Part shown: piece by piece, positions 25,887-34,900 of the stretch
How the letters are laid out: each line of letters begins with the position of its first letter
Position numbering within the stretch: position 1 is the first letter of the stretch
Source: Streptomyces sp. NL15-2K
Lineage (GTDB): Bacteria > Actinomycetota > Actinomycetes > Streptomycetales > Streptomycetaceae
Reading direction: 5' to 3'
Length of the DNA: 64,000 bases
NCBI RefSeq assembly: GCF_030551255.1
Contig: NZ_CP130630.1
Coordinates: forward strand, 3,763,501 to 3,827,500
Program-made: the position numbers and the translations under genes
Notes under the pieces: model-generated
The model's input: only the letters and a program-made list of their open reading frames with translations
Told to the model about the DNA's origin: nothing
Databases searched by the model: none

Positions 25887-25916
25887 AGGTTACGGGGCCA
25901 CGACCGAAAGGGTCAA
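25887..25916 (-). promoter_or_regulatory. Candidate housekeeping promoter for rplU-rpmA
   Basis: TTGACC (25911-25916) and TAACCT (25887-25892) on the minus strand are separated by 18 nt, close to the consensus of the main vegetative sigma factor. This predicts a 5' leader of roughly 130 nt before rplU, enough for a control structure. Confidence 0.5.
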
Positions 25917-25957
25917 ACCGGGGTTAGGCCGGGGGGTCAGGCCCGGAAGCCCCGGTT
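25916..25957 (-). terminator. Possible terminator of rmlC
   Basis: An 8-bp stem (25916-25923 with 25950-25957) that starts in the rmlC stop codon and overlaps the -35 of the rplU promoter by one base. No T run. Confidence 0.4.
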
Positions 25958-26550
25958 CAGCGGCCGAGGCTCTCCCGATAGGCCACGCAGTCCTCGTAAG
26001 AAGGCAGCAGGCCCTGCTCGCGGGCCTGGGCCAGGGTGGGCGCCTGCTCGTCCTTGGGGGAGAGCAGCGGGGTGACGTCCGCGGGCCAGTCGATGCCGAG
26101 GGCCGGGTCGAGCGGGTGGATGCCGTGCTCACGCTCGGGGGCGTAGCCCTCGGAGCAGAGGTAGACCACGGTGGCGTCCTCGGTGAGCGCCATGAAGCCG
26201 TGACCGAGGCCCTCGGACAGGTAGACCGCGTGGTGGTCCTGGTCGTCGAGCCGGACCGCCTCCCACTGACCGAAGGTGGGCGAGCCGGTCCGGATGTCCA
26301 CGATCACGTCGAGGACCGCGCCGCGCACGCACTTGACGTACTTGGCCTGGCCGGGCGGCACGTCCGCGAAGTGGATGCCGCGCAGGGTGCCCCGGCTGGA
26401 GACGGACATGTTCGCCTGGGCGAGGGTGAGCGGGTGGCCGGCCGCCTCGGTGAAGACAGGTGCCTTGAACCACTCGTGGAAGCTGCCCCGGCCGTCGGGG
26501 AAGACCTTCGGCTCGTGCACCCAGGCGCCGGAAAGGGAAAGGGGTCGCAT
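25957..26550 (-). CDS. rmlC: dTDP-4-dehydrorhamnose 3,5-epimerase
   Basis: 197 aa, normal length. The cupin core shows PDGRGSFHEWF, LRGIHFADVPPGQAKYVKCV (with the active-site histidine of the family), VVDIRTGSPTFGQW and LSEGLGHGFMAL. RmlC epimerises dTDP-4-keto-6-deoxyglucose, the third step to dTDP-rhamnose. It is the last gene of the rml series and lies after the TarS-like glycosyltransferase, with a GAAGAAG repeat tract between them. Confidence 0.93.
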   Translation of the reverse strand: MRPLSLSGAWVHEPKVFPDGRGSFHEWFKAPVFTEAAGHPLTLAQANMSVSSRGTLRGIHFADVPPGQAKYVKCVRGAVLDVIVDIRTGSPTFGQWEAVRLDDQDHHAVYLSEGLGHGFMALTEDATVVYLCSEGYAPEREHGIHPLDPALGIDWPADVTPLLSPKDEQAPTLAQAREQGLLPSYEDCVAYRESLGR

Positions 26551-26564
26551 CGCGGAGTCCTCAG

Positions 26565-26620
26565 CTCTTCTTCCTACTTCTTCTTGCTACTACTTCTTAC
26601 TTCTTCTTACTTCTTCTTCT
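26565..26620 (-). repeat. GAAGAAGTAA repeats across the glycosyltransferase stop codon
   Basis: On the coding strand the gene ends AAGAAGAAGTAA and the next 40 nt repeat GAAGAAGTA-type units, giving TAA again 10 nt downstream. A long purine-rich tract that reaches the rmlC ribosome site. Confidence 0.75.
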
Positions 26621-28604
26621 GCTGGTTCGTCAGGGCGCGCTTGAGTCGCCCGGCAGCCCGGCGCCACAGCGGACGCGTCGGACGCGGCCGGGCGGGCTTC
26701 TTCTCCGCGGCGGGCTTGGCCGGCGGGGTGTGCCGGTCGATCACCCGGGCGGTGCCCTCGGCGTCCACCACCACGTCGACGGGGAGCCGGGTCCAGCGTG
26801 CCTCACCACGGGCGGGGGACGGCACGCCGATCCGGACCGCCCAGCGGCGCCCGGTGAGCTGCCCCAGCAGCAGCGGGGCGCTCACGGTACGGCCGTCCAC
26901 CACGGCGTCGGCGGGGAACTTGCCCACGTTCTTGCGCTCGAAGCGGAGCCGCACCGGCTCTGCGGAGTCCGCCGCGAGGTGCAGCGGCAACGGGAGCCGG
27001 ACGGTGGAGCCGTCGACCACGCCCGCGGCCGGGTCCATCAGCGCCACGGCCTCGCGCTCCAGCTTGCCGGTGTGCTGGTCCACGTCGAGGGAGAGGTTGC
27101 CCGGCCCGTCGGTCCAGTACGGCAGGACCATCCGCCTCGGCTCACCGGTGAGCGCGGCCAGCCGCCCGGCCTCCACGTCCTCGCCGCGCACCGCGCCGAG
27201 CCGGGTCTCCTTGCTCCAGCCGCAGGACTTGATGCGCAGGTGCAGGTCCCAGATCCCCTTGGACAGGGGCGCGCCCGCGGCCGCGGTCTCCGGGTCGAGT
27301 ACGGCGCGGGCGGTGATCTGCTGGCGGAAGGAGCCGTCGCCCGCCTCCAGGCGGTGCGTTTCGCAGTTCACCGGGAGGTAGTACTGGGTGGCGTCCTCGC
27401 GGTGCCGGACCACCAGGTCCACGTCGCTGCGGTCCAGCGGGGCGTCCAGCGCGATGCCTTGGTCGGCCAGGGTCTTCAGCGCCTTGTCGGAGAGCGGCAG
27501 GCCGAGCAGATCGCGGTCGTCGTCCCGGCGGAAGGTCATCGGAGCGCCGTCGACCTCGTACTCGGCGCTGAGGCCGACGTTCAGGACGCCTCCCTCCCAG
27601 GCCAGGGAGGTCAGGCTGCCGGTGGGCTTGATCCCGGCCTCCCAGCGGGCGAGTTCCCTGACGTCCTGGTAGAGATCGGCGATGACCAGTCCGGCCACCA
27701 CCCGCTGGGTGAGGGCGACACGGGCGAGGACGCCCGGTCCGAAGCGTTCGGTGACCACGCCGCGGATCTCGCGGTAGAGCTCCTCGGCGTAGTCCTCGGG
27801 AAGCTTGAGGAGCCGGTTGCCGCGCAGCCGCTCGACCATCTCGTTGCGCAGCCAGCGGCTGAACAGCTTGTCGCGCAGCGGACCCGGCTCGGTGAGTTCC
27901 TCGACCACGTCGAGGGCCTCACGGAGGTTCCCGAAGTAGCCGACCGGGTCGAAGCGCTGGAAGCCGGCGTTGGAGCCGTCGTCCCGGGTGATGTGGTAGT
28001 AGCACAGGTAGTCGCCGAGGACGGCGACGCTCTTCGCCCGGAGATACGCCTCGGCGACGAAGACGTGGTCCTCCAGCCGGCGGCGGCCCTCCTTGAAGCG
28101 CATGTCGTGCTCGTTCAGGAACTCCCGGCGGAACATCTTGTGCGGGGTGAGGCTGTCGATCAGCGGCGCGTTCTCCACCGTGGCGCGCGGCCGGTTGACC
28201 CGGAACAGCTCCTGCGGGACCGGGCGGCCGATGCCCGCCATCTTGCCCACGACGACATCGGCGTCGTTCGCCTTGCCGTAGTCGTACATCCGCTCCAGGG
28301 CCTCGTCGCCGAGCCAGTCGTCGTGGTCGACGAACATCACGTACTCGCCGCGGGCGGCCGCGATGCCGGTGTTGCGGGGGCGGCCGGACCAGCCGGAGGA
28401 CTCCTGGTGGATGACGTGCATATGGGAGTGCTCGGCCGCCAGCTGGTCCAGGCGGGCGGGCGTCTCGTCGGTGGAGCCGTCGTCGACGAAGAAGACCTCG
28501 AATTCGTCGGGGGTGAGGCTCTGCCGCAGCAGGGACGAGACGCAGTCCTCGACGTACTTGCCGGGGTTGTAGACCGCGATGACGACGCTGACCTTGACCG
28601 TCAC
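26607..28604 (-). CDS. TarS-like GT2 glycosyltransferase (2), large
   Basis: 665 aa from the GTG at 28604, which overlaps the rmlD stop (GTGA). The GT-A domain (1-300) has VSVVIAVYNPGKYVEDCVSS, FFVDDGSTDET, GWSGRPRNTGIAAARGEYVM, FVDHDDWLGDEAL and EDHVFVAEAYL, similar in order to S. aureus TarS. Residues about 400-630 are strand-rich and may correspond to the tandem C-terminal domains of TarS. The end is basic and lysine-rich (NQQKKK). Coupling to rmlD suggests it transfers rhamnose or acts on a rhamnose-containing polymer (inference). Confidence 0.83.
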   Translation of the reverse strand: MTVKVSVVIAVYNPGKYVEDCVSSLLRQSLTPDEFEVFFVDDGSTDETPARLDQLAAEHSHMHVIHQESSGWSGRPRNTGIAAARGEYVMFVDHDDWLGDEALERMYDYGKANDADVVVGKMAGIGRPVPQELFRVNRPRATVENAPLIDSLTPHKMFRREFLNEHDMRFKEGRRRLEDHVFVAEAYLRAKSVAVLGDYLCYYHITRDDGSNAGFQRFDPVGYFGNLREALDVVEELTEPGPLRDKLFSRWLRNEMVERLRGNRLLKLPEDYAEELYREIRGVVTERFGPGVLARVALTQRVVAGLVIADLYQDVRELARWEAGIKPTGSLTSLAWEGGVLNVGLSAEYEVDGAPMTFRRDDDRDLLGLPLSDKALKTLADQGIALDAPLDRSDVDLVVRHREDATQYYLPVNCETHRLEAGDGSFRQQITARAVLDPETAAAGAPLSKGIWDLHLRIKSCGWSKETRLGAVRGEDVEAGRLAALTGEPRRMVLPYWTDGPGNLSLDVDQHTGKLEREAVALMDPAAGVVDGSTVRLPLPLHLAADSAEPVRLRFERKNVGKFPADAVVDGRTVSAPLLLGQLTGRRWAVRIGVPSPARGEARWTRLPVDVVVDAEGTARVIDRHTPPAKPAAEKKPARPRPTRPLWRRAAGRLKRALTNQQKKK

Positions 28605-29524
28605 GCCGGATTCTCCTTCGTCTGGGCCCGGTGGATCTCCGGGAATGCCTCGGTGAGCGCCGCGCGCCAGTCGCGCGGCGGCTCGATGCCGACCGCGCGG
28701 AGGCGGTCGTGGCCGAGGACGCTGTAGGTCGGTCGGGGGGCGGGGCGGGTGAATGCCTCGCTGGTGGTGGGGCGGACCCGGTCCGGGTCGGTGCCGAGCT
28801 GGCGGAAGATCTCCCGGGTGAAGCCGTACCAGGTGGTCTCGCCGGAGCTGGTGCCGTGGTAGATCCCGGCCGGGGCGGTGCCGGCCAGGGCTGCGCGCCC
28901 CAGGGCGAGCAGCAGGCCGGCCAGGTCGGCGCTCCAGGTGGGCTGGCCGCGCTGGTCGTCCACGACGTCCAGGGTCTCGCGCTCGCCCGCCAGGCGGATC
29001 ATGGTGCGGACGAAGTTGGGGCCGCCCGTGCCGTACAGCCAGGCGGTGCGGACCACGTAGCCGTGGTCCGGGAGGGTCTTGAGGACGGCCTGCTCGCCGG
29101 CGAGCTTGGTGCGGCCGTAGGCGCTGCGCGGGGCGGTGGGGGCGTCCTCGGCGTACGGGGTGGTGGCGTCGCCGGCGAAGACGTAGTCGGTGGAGACGTG
29201 CAGCAGGACGGCTCCGGTACTGGCGCAGGCGGCGGCGAGGTGGGCCGGGCCGTCGGCGTTGACGCGGTGCGCCTCGGCCTCTCGGGTCTCGGCGTCGTCG
29301 ACGGCGGTCCAGGCCGCGCAGTTGACGACCACGGCGGGGCGGTGACGCTCCAGCGCCCGCTGTACGGCCTGGGCGTCGGTGAGATCCAGCTCCGCGCGGG
29401 CCGGCGCGACGGACCGCTCGCCCTCGGCGGCCAGCCTGGCCAGCACGTCCTGGCCGAGCATGCCGTTCGCTCCGGTGACCAGCCAGCCGGCCGGGGCGCT
29501 TGCCTGTTCCTGTATCGGGTTCAT
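28601..29524 (-). CDS. rmlD: dTDP-4-dehydrorhamnose reductase
   Basis: 307 aa. The Rossmann motif GANGMLGQDVLARL near residue 18, HVSTDYVFAG, the catalytic Y-x3-K in SAYGRTKLAGEQA and VVRTAWLYG identify RmlD, which makes dTDP-L-rhamnose from the RmlC product with NADPH. Its stop overlaps the start of the downstream glycosyltransferase. A hairpin separates it from rmlB. Confidence 0.93.
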   Translation of the reverse strand: MNPIQEQASAPAGWLVTGANGMLGQDVLARLAAEGERSVAPARAELDLTDAQAVQRALERHRPAVVVNCAAWTAVDDAETREAEAHRVNADGPAHLAAACASTGAVLLHVSTDYVFAGDATTPYAEDAPTAPRSAYGRTKLAGEQAVLKTLPDHGYVVRTAWLYGTGGPNFVRTMIRLAGERETLDVVDDQRGQPTWSADLAGLLLALGRAALAGTAPAGIYHGTSSGETTWYGFTREIFRQLGTDPDRVRPTTSEAFTRPAPRPTYSVLGHDRLRAVGIEPPRDWRAALTEAFPEIHRAQTKENPA

Positions 29525-29594
29525 GCCTCTTCTTGTCCTGTGTGCACGAGGGCGGGGGCCGCCGCCGGTGGCCCGGGCGCGCGGAACGCATGAA

Positions 29595-29619
29595 CGGGCC
29601 CGGGACGGACCCGGGCCCG
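29595..29619 (-). terminator. Strong hairpin between rmlB and rmlD
   Basis: A perfect 10-bp GC stem (29595-29604 with 29610-29619) with a 5-nt loop, 18 nt after the rmlB stop. It may split the rml set into rmlAB and rmlD-GT-rmlC transcription units. Confidence 0.6.
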
Positions 29620-29636
29620 CGGAGATGGGCGGCGCG

Positions 29637-30650
29637 TCAGTTCAGGGCCGCGCGCTCCTTGAGCGGTTCCCACCAGGCGCGGTTGTCGCGGTACCACCGC
29701 ACGGTCTCGGCGAGGCCTTCGCGGAAGTCCTTGCGGGGCGCGTACCCGAGCTCCTCGCGAATCTTGGTGCAGTCCACCGAGTAGCGGCGGTCGTGGCCCT
29801 TGCGGTCCTCGACGTACTCGACGCTGGTCTCCCAGTCGGCGCCGCACGCCTCCAGAAGCAGCCCGGTGAGCTCCTTGTTGGAGAGTTCGGTGCCGCCGCC
29901 GATGTTGTAGACCTCGCCCGCGCGGCCCTTGGTGCGGACCAGTTCGATGCCCTGGACGTGGTCGTCGATGTGCAGCCAGTCGCGGACGTTGCCGCCGTCG
30001 CCGTACAGCGGGACCTTCTTGCCGTCGAGGAGGTTGGTCACGAAGAGCGGGATGACCTTCTCGGGGAAGTGGTGGTGCCCGTAGTTGTTGGAGCAGCGGG
30101 TGACGCGGACGTCCAGGCCGTGGGTGCGGTGGTAGGACAGCGCGATCAGGTCGCTGGACGCCTTCGCCGATGAGTAGGGCGAGTTGGGTTCCAGGGGGTG
30201 GGTCTCGGGCCAGGAGCCCTCGTCGATCGAGCCGTAGACCTCGTCGGTGGAGATGTGCACGAAGGTCTTGACGCCGGCCCGGTGCGCCGCGTCGATGAGC
30301 GTGTGCGTGCCCACCACGTTCGTGCGGACGAACTCCGCGCCGCCGTCGATGGAACGGTCGACGTGCGACTCGGCGGCGAAGTGCACGACCTGGTCGTGCT
30401 CGGCCATCAGCTTGCCGACCAGCTCGGGGTCGCAGATGTCGCCCTGCACGAAGGCGAACCCGGGGTGCGTGCGCACCTCGTCGAGGTTGGCCGGGTTGCC
30501 CGCGTATGTCAGCTTGTCCAGGACGGTGATCGCGACATCACCGGGGCCCTGGGGGCCGAGCAGCGTACGGACGTAGTGCGAGCCGATGAAACCGGCACCG
30601 CCGGTCACCAGAATCCGGGTCGGGTGGGCGGGAGAGGTGGGGGCCGTCAT
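29637..30650 (-). CDS. rmlB: dTDP-glucose 4,6-dehydratase
   Basis: 337 aa. NAD-binding TGGAGFIGSHYVRTLL, HFAAESHVDRSI, HISTDEVYGSIDEG, the Y-x3-K pair in SPYSSAKASSDL, and TRCSNNYGHHHFPEKVIPLF are all typical. RmlB forms dTDP-4-keto-6-deoxyglucose, the branch point to rhamnose. The ATG overlaps the rmlA stop (ATGA 30647-30650). Confidence 0.96.
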   Translation of the reverse strand: MTAPTSPAHPTRILVTGGAGFIGSHYVRTLLGPQGPGDVAITVLDKLTYAGNPANLDEVRTHPGFAFVQGDICDPELVGKLMAEHDQVVHFAAESHVDRSIDGGAEFVRTNVVGTHTLIDAAHRAGVKTFVHISTDEVYGSIDEGSWPETHPLEPNSPYSSAKASSDLIALSYHRTHGLDVRVTRCSNNYGHHHFPEKVIPLFVTNLLDGKKVPLYGDGGNVRDWLHIDDHVQGIELVRTKGRAGEVYNIGGGTELSNKELTGLLLEACGADWETSVEYVEDRKGHDRRYSVDCTKIREELGYAPRKDFREGLAETVRWYRDNRAWWEPLKERAALN

Positions 30651-31714
30651 GAAGAGATCTGCACCTTGCTGTGATCACCGAGCACGAGCCGGTGGGCCTT
30701 GAGGTTACGGGGAGCGGGCGTGACTTCGACGTCGCGCCCGATGAGCGAGGCCTCCACCCGGCGCACGCCGGTCACGGAGGAGCCGCGCAGCACGATGGAG
30801 TACTCGATTTCGCTGTCCTCGATCCGGCAGTCCTCGGAGACCGAGGTGAAGGGGCCGATGTACGCGTCGTTCACCACCGAGCCGGCACCGATGATCGCGG
30901 GTCCGACGATCCGGCTGCCGCTGACACGGGCGCCCGCCTCGATGCGCACCCGGCCGATGATCTCGCTGCCCTCGTCCACCGTGCCCTCGTTCACCGGCTG
31001 CACGGTCTCCAGGACGGACCGGTTGACCTCCAGCATGTCGGTGACGTTGCCGGTGTCCTTCCAGTAGCCGGAGATCGTGGTGGAACGGACGTCGCGCTGG
31101 GCGTCGATCAGCCACTGGATGGCGTGCGTGATCTCCAACTCGCCGCGCCAGGAGGGCTCGATGGAGCGGACGGCCTCGTGTATGGCCGGGGTGAACAGGT
31201 AGACGCCGACGAGCGCCAGATCGCTCTTGGGCTGCTTCGGCTTCTCCTCCAGGCCCACCACCCGGCCGTCGCCGTCGAGTTCGGCGACACCGAAGGAGGT
31301 CGGGTTGGGGACCTTGGTCAGCAGGATCTGCGCGTCGGGCCGCTCGGTGCGGAACTCCTCCACCAGACCGGTGATGCCACCGACGATGAAGTTGTCGCCG
31401 AGGTACATGACGAAGTCGTCGTCACCGAGGAAGTCCTGGGCGATGAGTACGGCATGGGCGAGTCCCAGCGGCGCTTCCTGCGGAATGTAGGTGACCTTGA
31501 TCCCGAAGAGGGAGCCGTCGCCCACCGCCTCGCGGATTTCGTCCGCGGTGTCGCCGACGATGATTCCGACCTCACTGATCCCCGCTTCGGCGATCGCTTC
31601 CAGACCGTAGAAGAGCACAGGCTTGTTGGCGACCGGCACCAACTGCTTGGCCGAGGTGTGGGTGATCGGGCGGAGGCGGGTGCCCGCTCCCCCGGAAAGC
31701 ACGAGAGCCTTCAC
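30647..31714 (-). CDS. rmlA: Glucose-1-phosphate thymidylyltransferase, long form
   Basis: 355 aa. KALVLSGGAGTRLRPITHTS, LVPVANKPVL, MYLGDNFIVGG and GYWKDTGNVTDM define the thymidylyltransferase; from about residue 250 the chain has left-handed-helix repeats (GRVRIEAGARVSGSRIVGPA). This is the StrD-type long form rather than the 290-aa enteric RmlA. It makes dTDP-glucose, the first step to dTDP-rhamnose. GTG start at 31714; the 256-nt upstream gap is AT-richer than its surroundings and probably holds the promoter. Confidence 0.93.
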   Translation of the reverse strand: MKALVLSGGAGTRLRPITHTSAKQLVPVANKPVLFYGLEAIAEAGISEVGIIVGDTADEIREAVGDGSLFGIKVTYIPQEAPLGLAHAVLIAQDFLGDDDFVMYLGDNFIVGGITGLVEEFRTERPDAQILLTKVPNPTSFGVAELDGDGRVVGLEEKPKQPKSDLALVGVYLFTPAIHEAVRSIEPSWRGELEITHAIQWLIDAQRDVRSTTISGYWKDTGNVTDMLEVNRSVLETVQPVNEGTVDEGSEIIGRVRIEAGARVSGSRIVGPAIIGAGSVVNDAYIGPFTSVSEDCRIEDSEIEYSIVLRGSSVTGVRRVEASLIGRDVEVTPAPRNLKAHRLVLGDHSKVQISS

Positions 31715-31868
31715 GTATTGCGCCCCAATACTCTGCTTATACGGGGACTAAAATCCCAGTTTGTCCGAATTTAGCCTCAATCTAGGTTCACATCATAACC
31801 TTGCTCGGCGGTCATCCATTCACCTGCGATTCACGCATTCGATTCCAGTGCGACGGACCGCGGGTCGC

Positions 31869-31915
31869 GTGAGAAATACGTGAGAAACAAGGTGAGAAAC
31901 CAGGTGAGGAACAAC
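31869..31915. repeat. Four 11-12-nt tandem repeats
   Basis: Four units close to GTGAGAAACAAG in direct tandem, adjoining the RNase E terminator. They lie in the gap between rmlA and the RNase E gene. Confidence 0.7.
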
Positions 31916-31950
31916 GTGATCCGCCCCCAGTCGGACCGGGGGCGGATCAC
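31916..31950 (-). terminator. Terminator of the RNase E/G gene
   Basis: A perfect 13-bp stem (31916-31928 with 31938-31950), 20 nt downstream of the stop at 31971. Confidence 0.75.
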
Positions 31951-31970
31951 CTTTCTCGTACTGCGGCGCG

Positions 31971-34900
31971 TCAGCCCTCGTCGGCGGTGGACGAGACGGA
32001 CGGGAGCGACCGGTGCTCGGCCGCCACCGTCTTCTTCGACGCCGCCTTGGCGGCGGTCGTCTTCTTGGCCGCCGCCTTCTTGGCGGTCGTCTTCTTCGCG
32101 GCGGTCTTCTTCGCAGCCGTCTTCTTGGCCGCCGTCTTCTTGGTGGCGGCCTTCTTCGCCGTCGCCTTCTTCGCCGTCTTACGGGCCGCCTTCTTCGCCG
32201 GAGCCGCTTCCTCGGCCTCGGTGGCCTCCTCCTCGGCGGCCTCCTCCGCAGCGGCCGGTGCCTCCTCCGCGGCCGACGGGACGACCACGACGGCCGCCTC
32301 CTCGGACGCGGTGGGCGCGGTGGCCTTGCGCACGGCGCGACGCCGCGGGCGGGCCGGGGCGGCGCTCTCGGCGGGCGCCTCGGTCTGCTCGGCCGGGGCC
32401 TGCTCGACCTGCGGTTCGGGCTGCGCCTGAGGCGCCGGCGCGGTCTCGGTGACCGTCACCACGGCCGCCTCGGCCCCCGCGGGGGAACCGGCCGGCGCGG
32501 ACACCTTGCGGGTGGCGCGGCGGCGTGTACGGCCCTTGGGCGCGGCCTCCTCCACGGCTGGAGCCTCGACGACCGGATCTTCTATGGCGGCGGGCTCGGC
32601 GTGCGCGACGGCGGCCTCCTCCGGCTGCACCGGACGCCGGATCTCCTCCTGGACGGACACGTCCTGAGCCGTGGGAGCCTCGGCCCGCGCCTCCTCCCGC
32701 CTCTCCTCACGCCGGTCCTCGCGCCTCGGCGCGCCCGCCGGAGCCGACGCCCGCCGGCTCGTCCGGCGCCGCGTACGACCGCGCGTGGCCGCGGCCTCCG
32801 CCTCGGCGACGCTGCCGTACAGCTCCTCGTCCGGCGCGAACTCTGGCTCGGGCAGCGCGATGGGCTCGGCAGCCTCGGCCACCACCTCGGCGACCGTCTC
32901 CTCAGGAAGCTCAGGAACCTCAGCAACCTCTACGGTCGCCACGGCCTCGTGCTCATGCACATGCCCGTCCCCACCGCGGCCGCGCTTGCGGCGCTTGCCG
33001 CCGCCCCCGACGGCGGTCGGCTGCTCCATGTGCACGATGACACCGCGACCGTTGCAGTGGACGCAGGTCTCGGAGAACGACTCCAGCAGACCCTGCCCGA
33101 CCCGCTTGCGGGTCATCTGCACGAGCCCCAGCGAGGTCACCTCGGCCACCTGGTGCTTCGTACGGTCCCGGCCCAGGCACTCGAGGAGACGCCGCAGGAC
33201 AAGATCCCGGTTGGACTCCAGGACCATGTCGATGAAGTCGATGACGATGATGCCGCCGAGGTCGCGCAGCCGCAGCTGGCGCACGATCTCCTCGGCCGCC
33301 TCCAGGTTGTTCCTGGTGACCGTCTCCTCCAGGTTGCCGCCCTGACCGGTGAACTTTCCGGTGTTGACGTCGACGACGACCATCGCCTCGGTCCGGTCGA
33401 TCACCAGCGAACCGCCACTGGGCAGCCAGACCTTGCGGTCGAGGGCCTTGGCGAGCTGCTCGTCGATCCGGTACGTGGCGAAGACGTCGACCTCGGAGGT
33501 CCACTTCTGCAGCCGCTCGGCGAGATCCGGCGCGACGTGCGAGACGTACCCGTGGATGGTCTCCCACGCGTCGCCGCCGCTGACGACGACCTTGGTGAAG
33601 TCCTCGTTGAAGATGTCCCGCACGACCCGGACGGTCATGTCCGGCTCGCCGTACAGCAACGTCGGCGCGTTGCCGCCGTTCTTGGCCTTCTTCTGGATGT
33701 CCTCCCACTGCCCCTGCAGCCGCTCGACATCACGGCGCAGCTCGTCCTCGCTGGCGCCCTCGGCGGCGGTGCGCACGATGACGCCCGCGTCCTCGGGGAC
33801 GATCTTCTTGAGGATCGTCTTCAGCCGGGCCCGCTCGGTGTCGGGCAGCTTGCGGCTGATGCCGGTCATCGAGCCCTCGGGCACGTAGACCAGGTAGCGG
33901 CCCGGGAGGGACACCTGGCTGGTGAGGCGGGCGCCCTTGTGGCCGATCGGGTCCTTCGTCACCTGGACGAGCACCGACTGGCCGGACTTCAGGGCGGACT
34001 CGATGCGCCGCGGCCCGTTGGCCATGCCCAGCGCCTCGAAGTTGACCTCACCCGCGTACAGCACGGCGTTGCGGCCCTTGCCGATGTCGATGAAGGCGGC
34101 CTCCATCGACGGCAGCACGTTCTGCACCTTGCCGAGGTAGACGTTGCCGACGTACGAGGTCGACTGCTCCTTGTTGACGTAGTGCTCGACGAGCACGCCG
34201 TCCTCCAGGACGCCGATCTGCGTACGGTCGCCGTGCTGGCGGACGACCATCACCCGCTCGACGGCCTCGCGCCGGGCCAGGAACTCGGCCTCGGTGATGA
34301 TCGGCACGCGCCGGCGGCCCTGCTCACGGCCTTCTCGGCGACGCTGCTTCTTGGCCTCCAGGCGGGTCGAGCCCTTGATGGACTGCACCTCGTCGGACGG
34401 CTCGGCCTTCGGGCGGGGCTCGCGGACCTTGACGACGGTGCGCTCGGGGTCGCTGTCGCCGGGCTCGGCCTCGACGGACGTGTCACCGGCCCGCCGACGA
34501 CGGCGCCGGCGGCGACGGCTGCTGCTGCTGGAGCCACCGGACTCCTCGCGGTCCTCCGCGGTGTCCCCGGCGTCCTCGGTGTCTTCCTCGACCTGCTCGG
34601 CGGTGTCCTCGGCGTCCTGCGCGGCCTGCGCTGCGGCGAGCTCGTCGCTGTCGGCCTCCTGGGACTCGTTCGACTCGCCCTCAGCGGACTCGCCGCGGCG
34701 ACGGCGACGGCCGCCCCGACGCCGACGACGGCGCGAGCCGGTGTCCTCGGCCTCGTCACCCTCGACGGTGTCCTCGGCGGACTCCTCGGCCTCCTCCGGC
34801 TCCTCCTCCGCCACGGCGGTCTCGGCGGCGGGCCGGGCCTCGGACTCCTGTGCCTGGTCGGAGCCGCGCCGACGGCGGCGACGCCGCGCCCCGGCCTGCT

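Noticed and set aside
26607..29591. 994-codon frame suggesting a giant glycosyltransferase
   Set aside because: The first 329 residues are rmlD read in the wrong frame; the glycosyltransferase starts at GTG 28604, overlapping the rmlD stop.
31880..32452. Plus-strand protein beginning in the GTGAGAAAC repeats
   Set aside because: It is a frame through the repeat, the terminator and the antisense of the RNase E tail.
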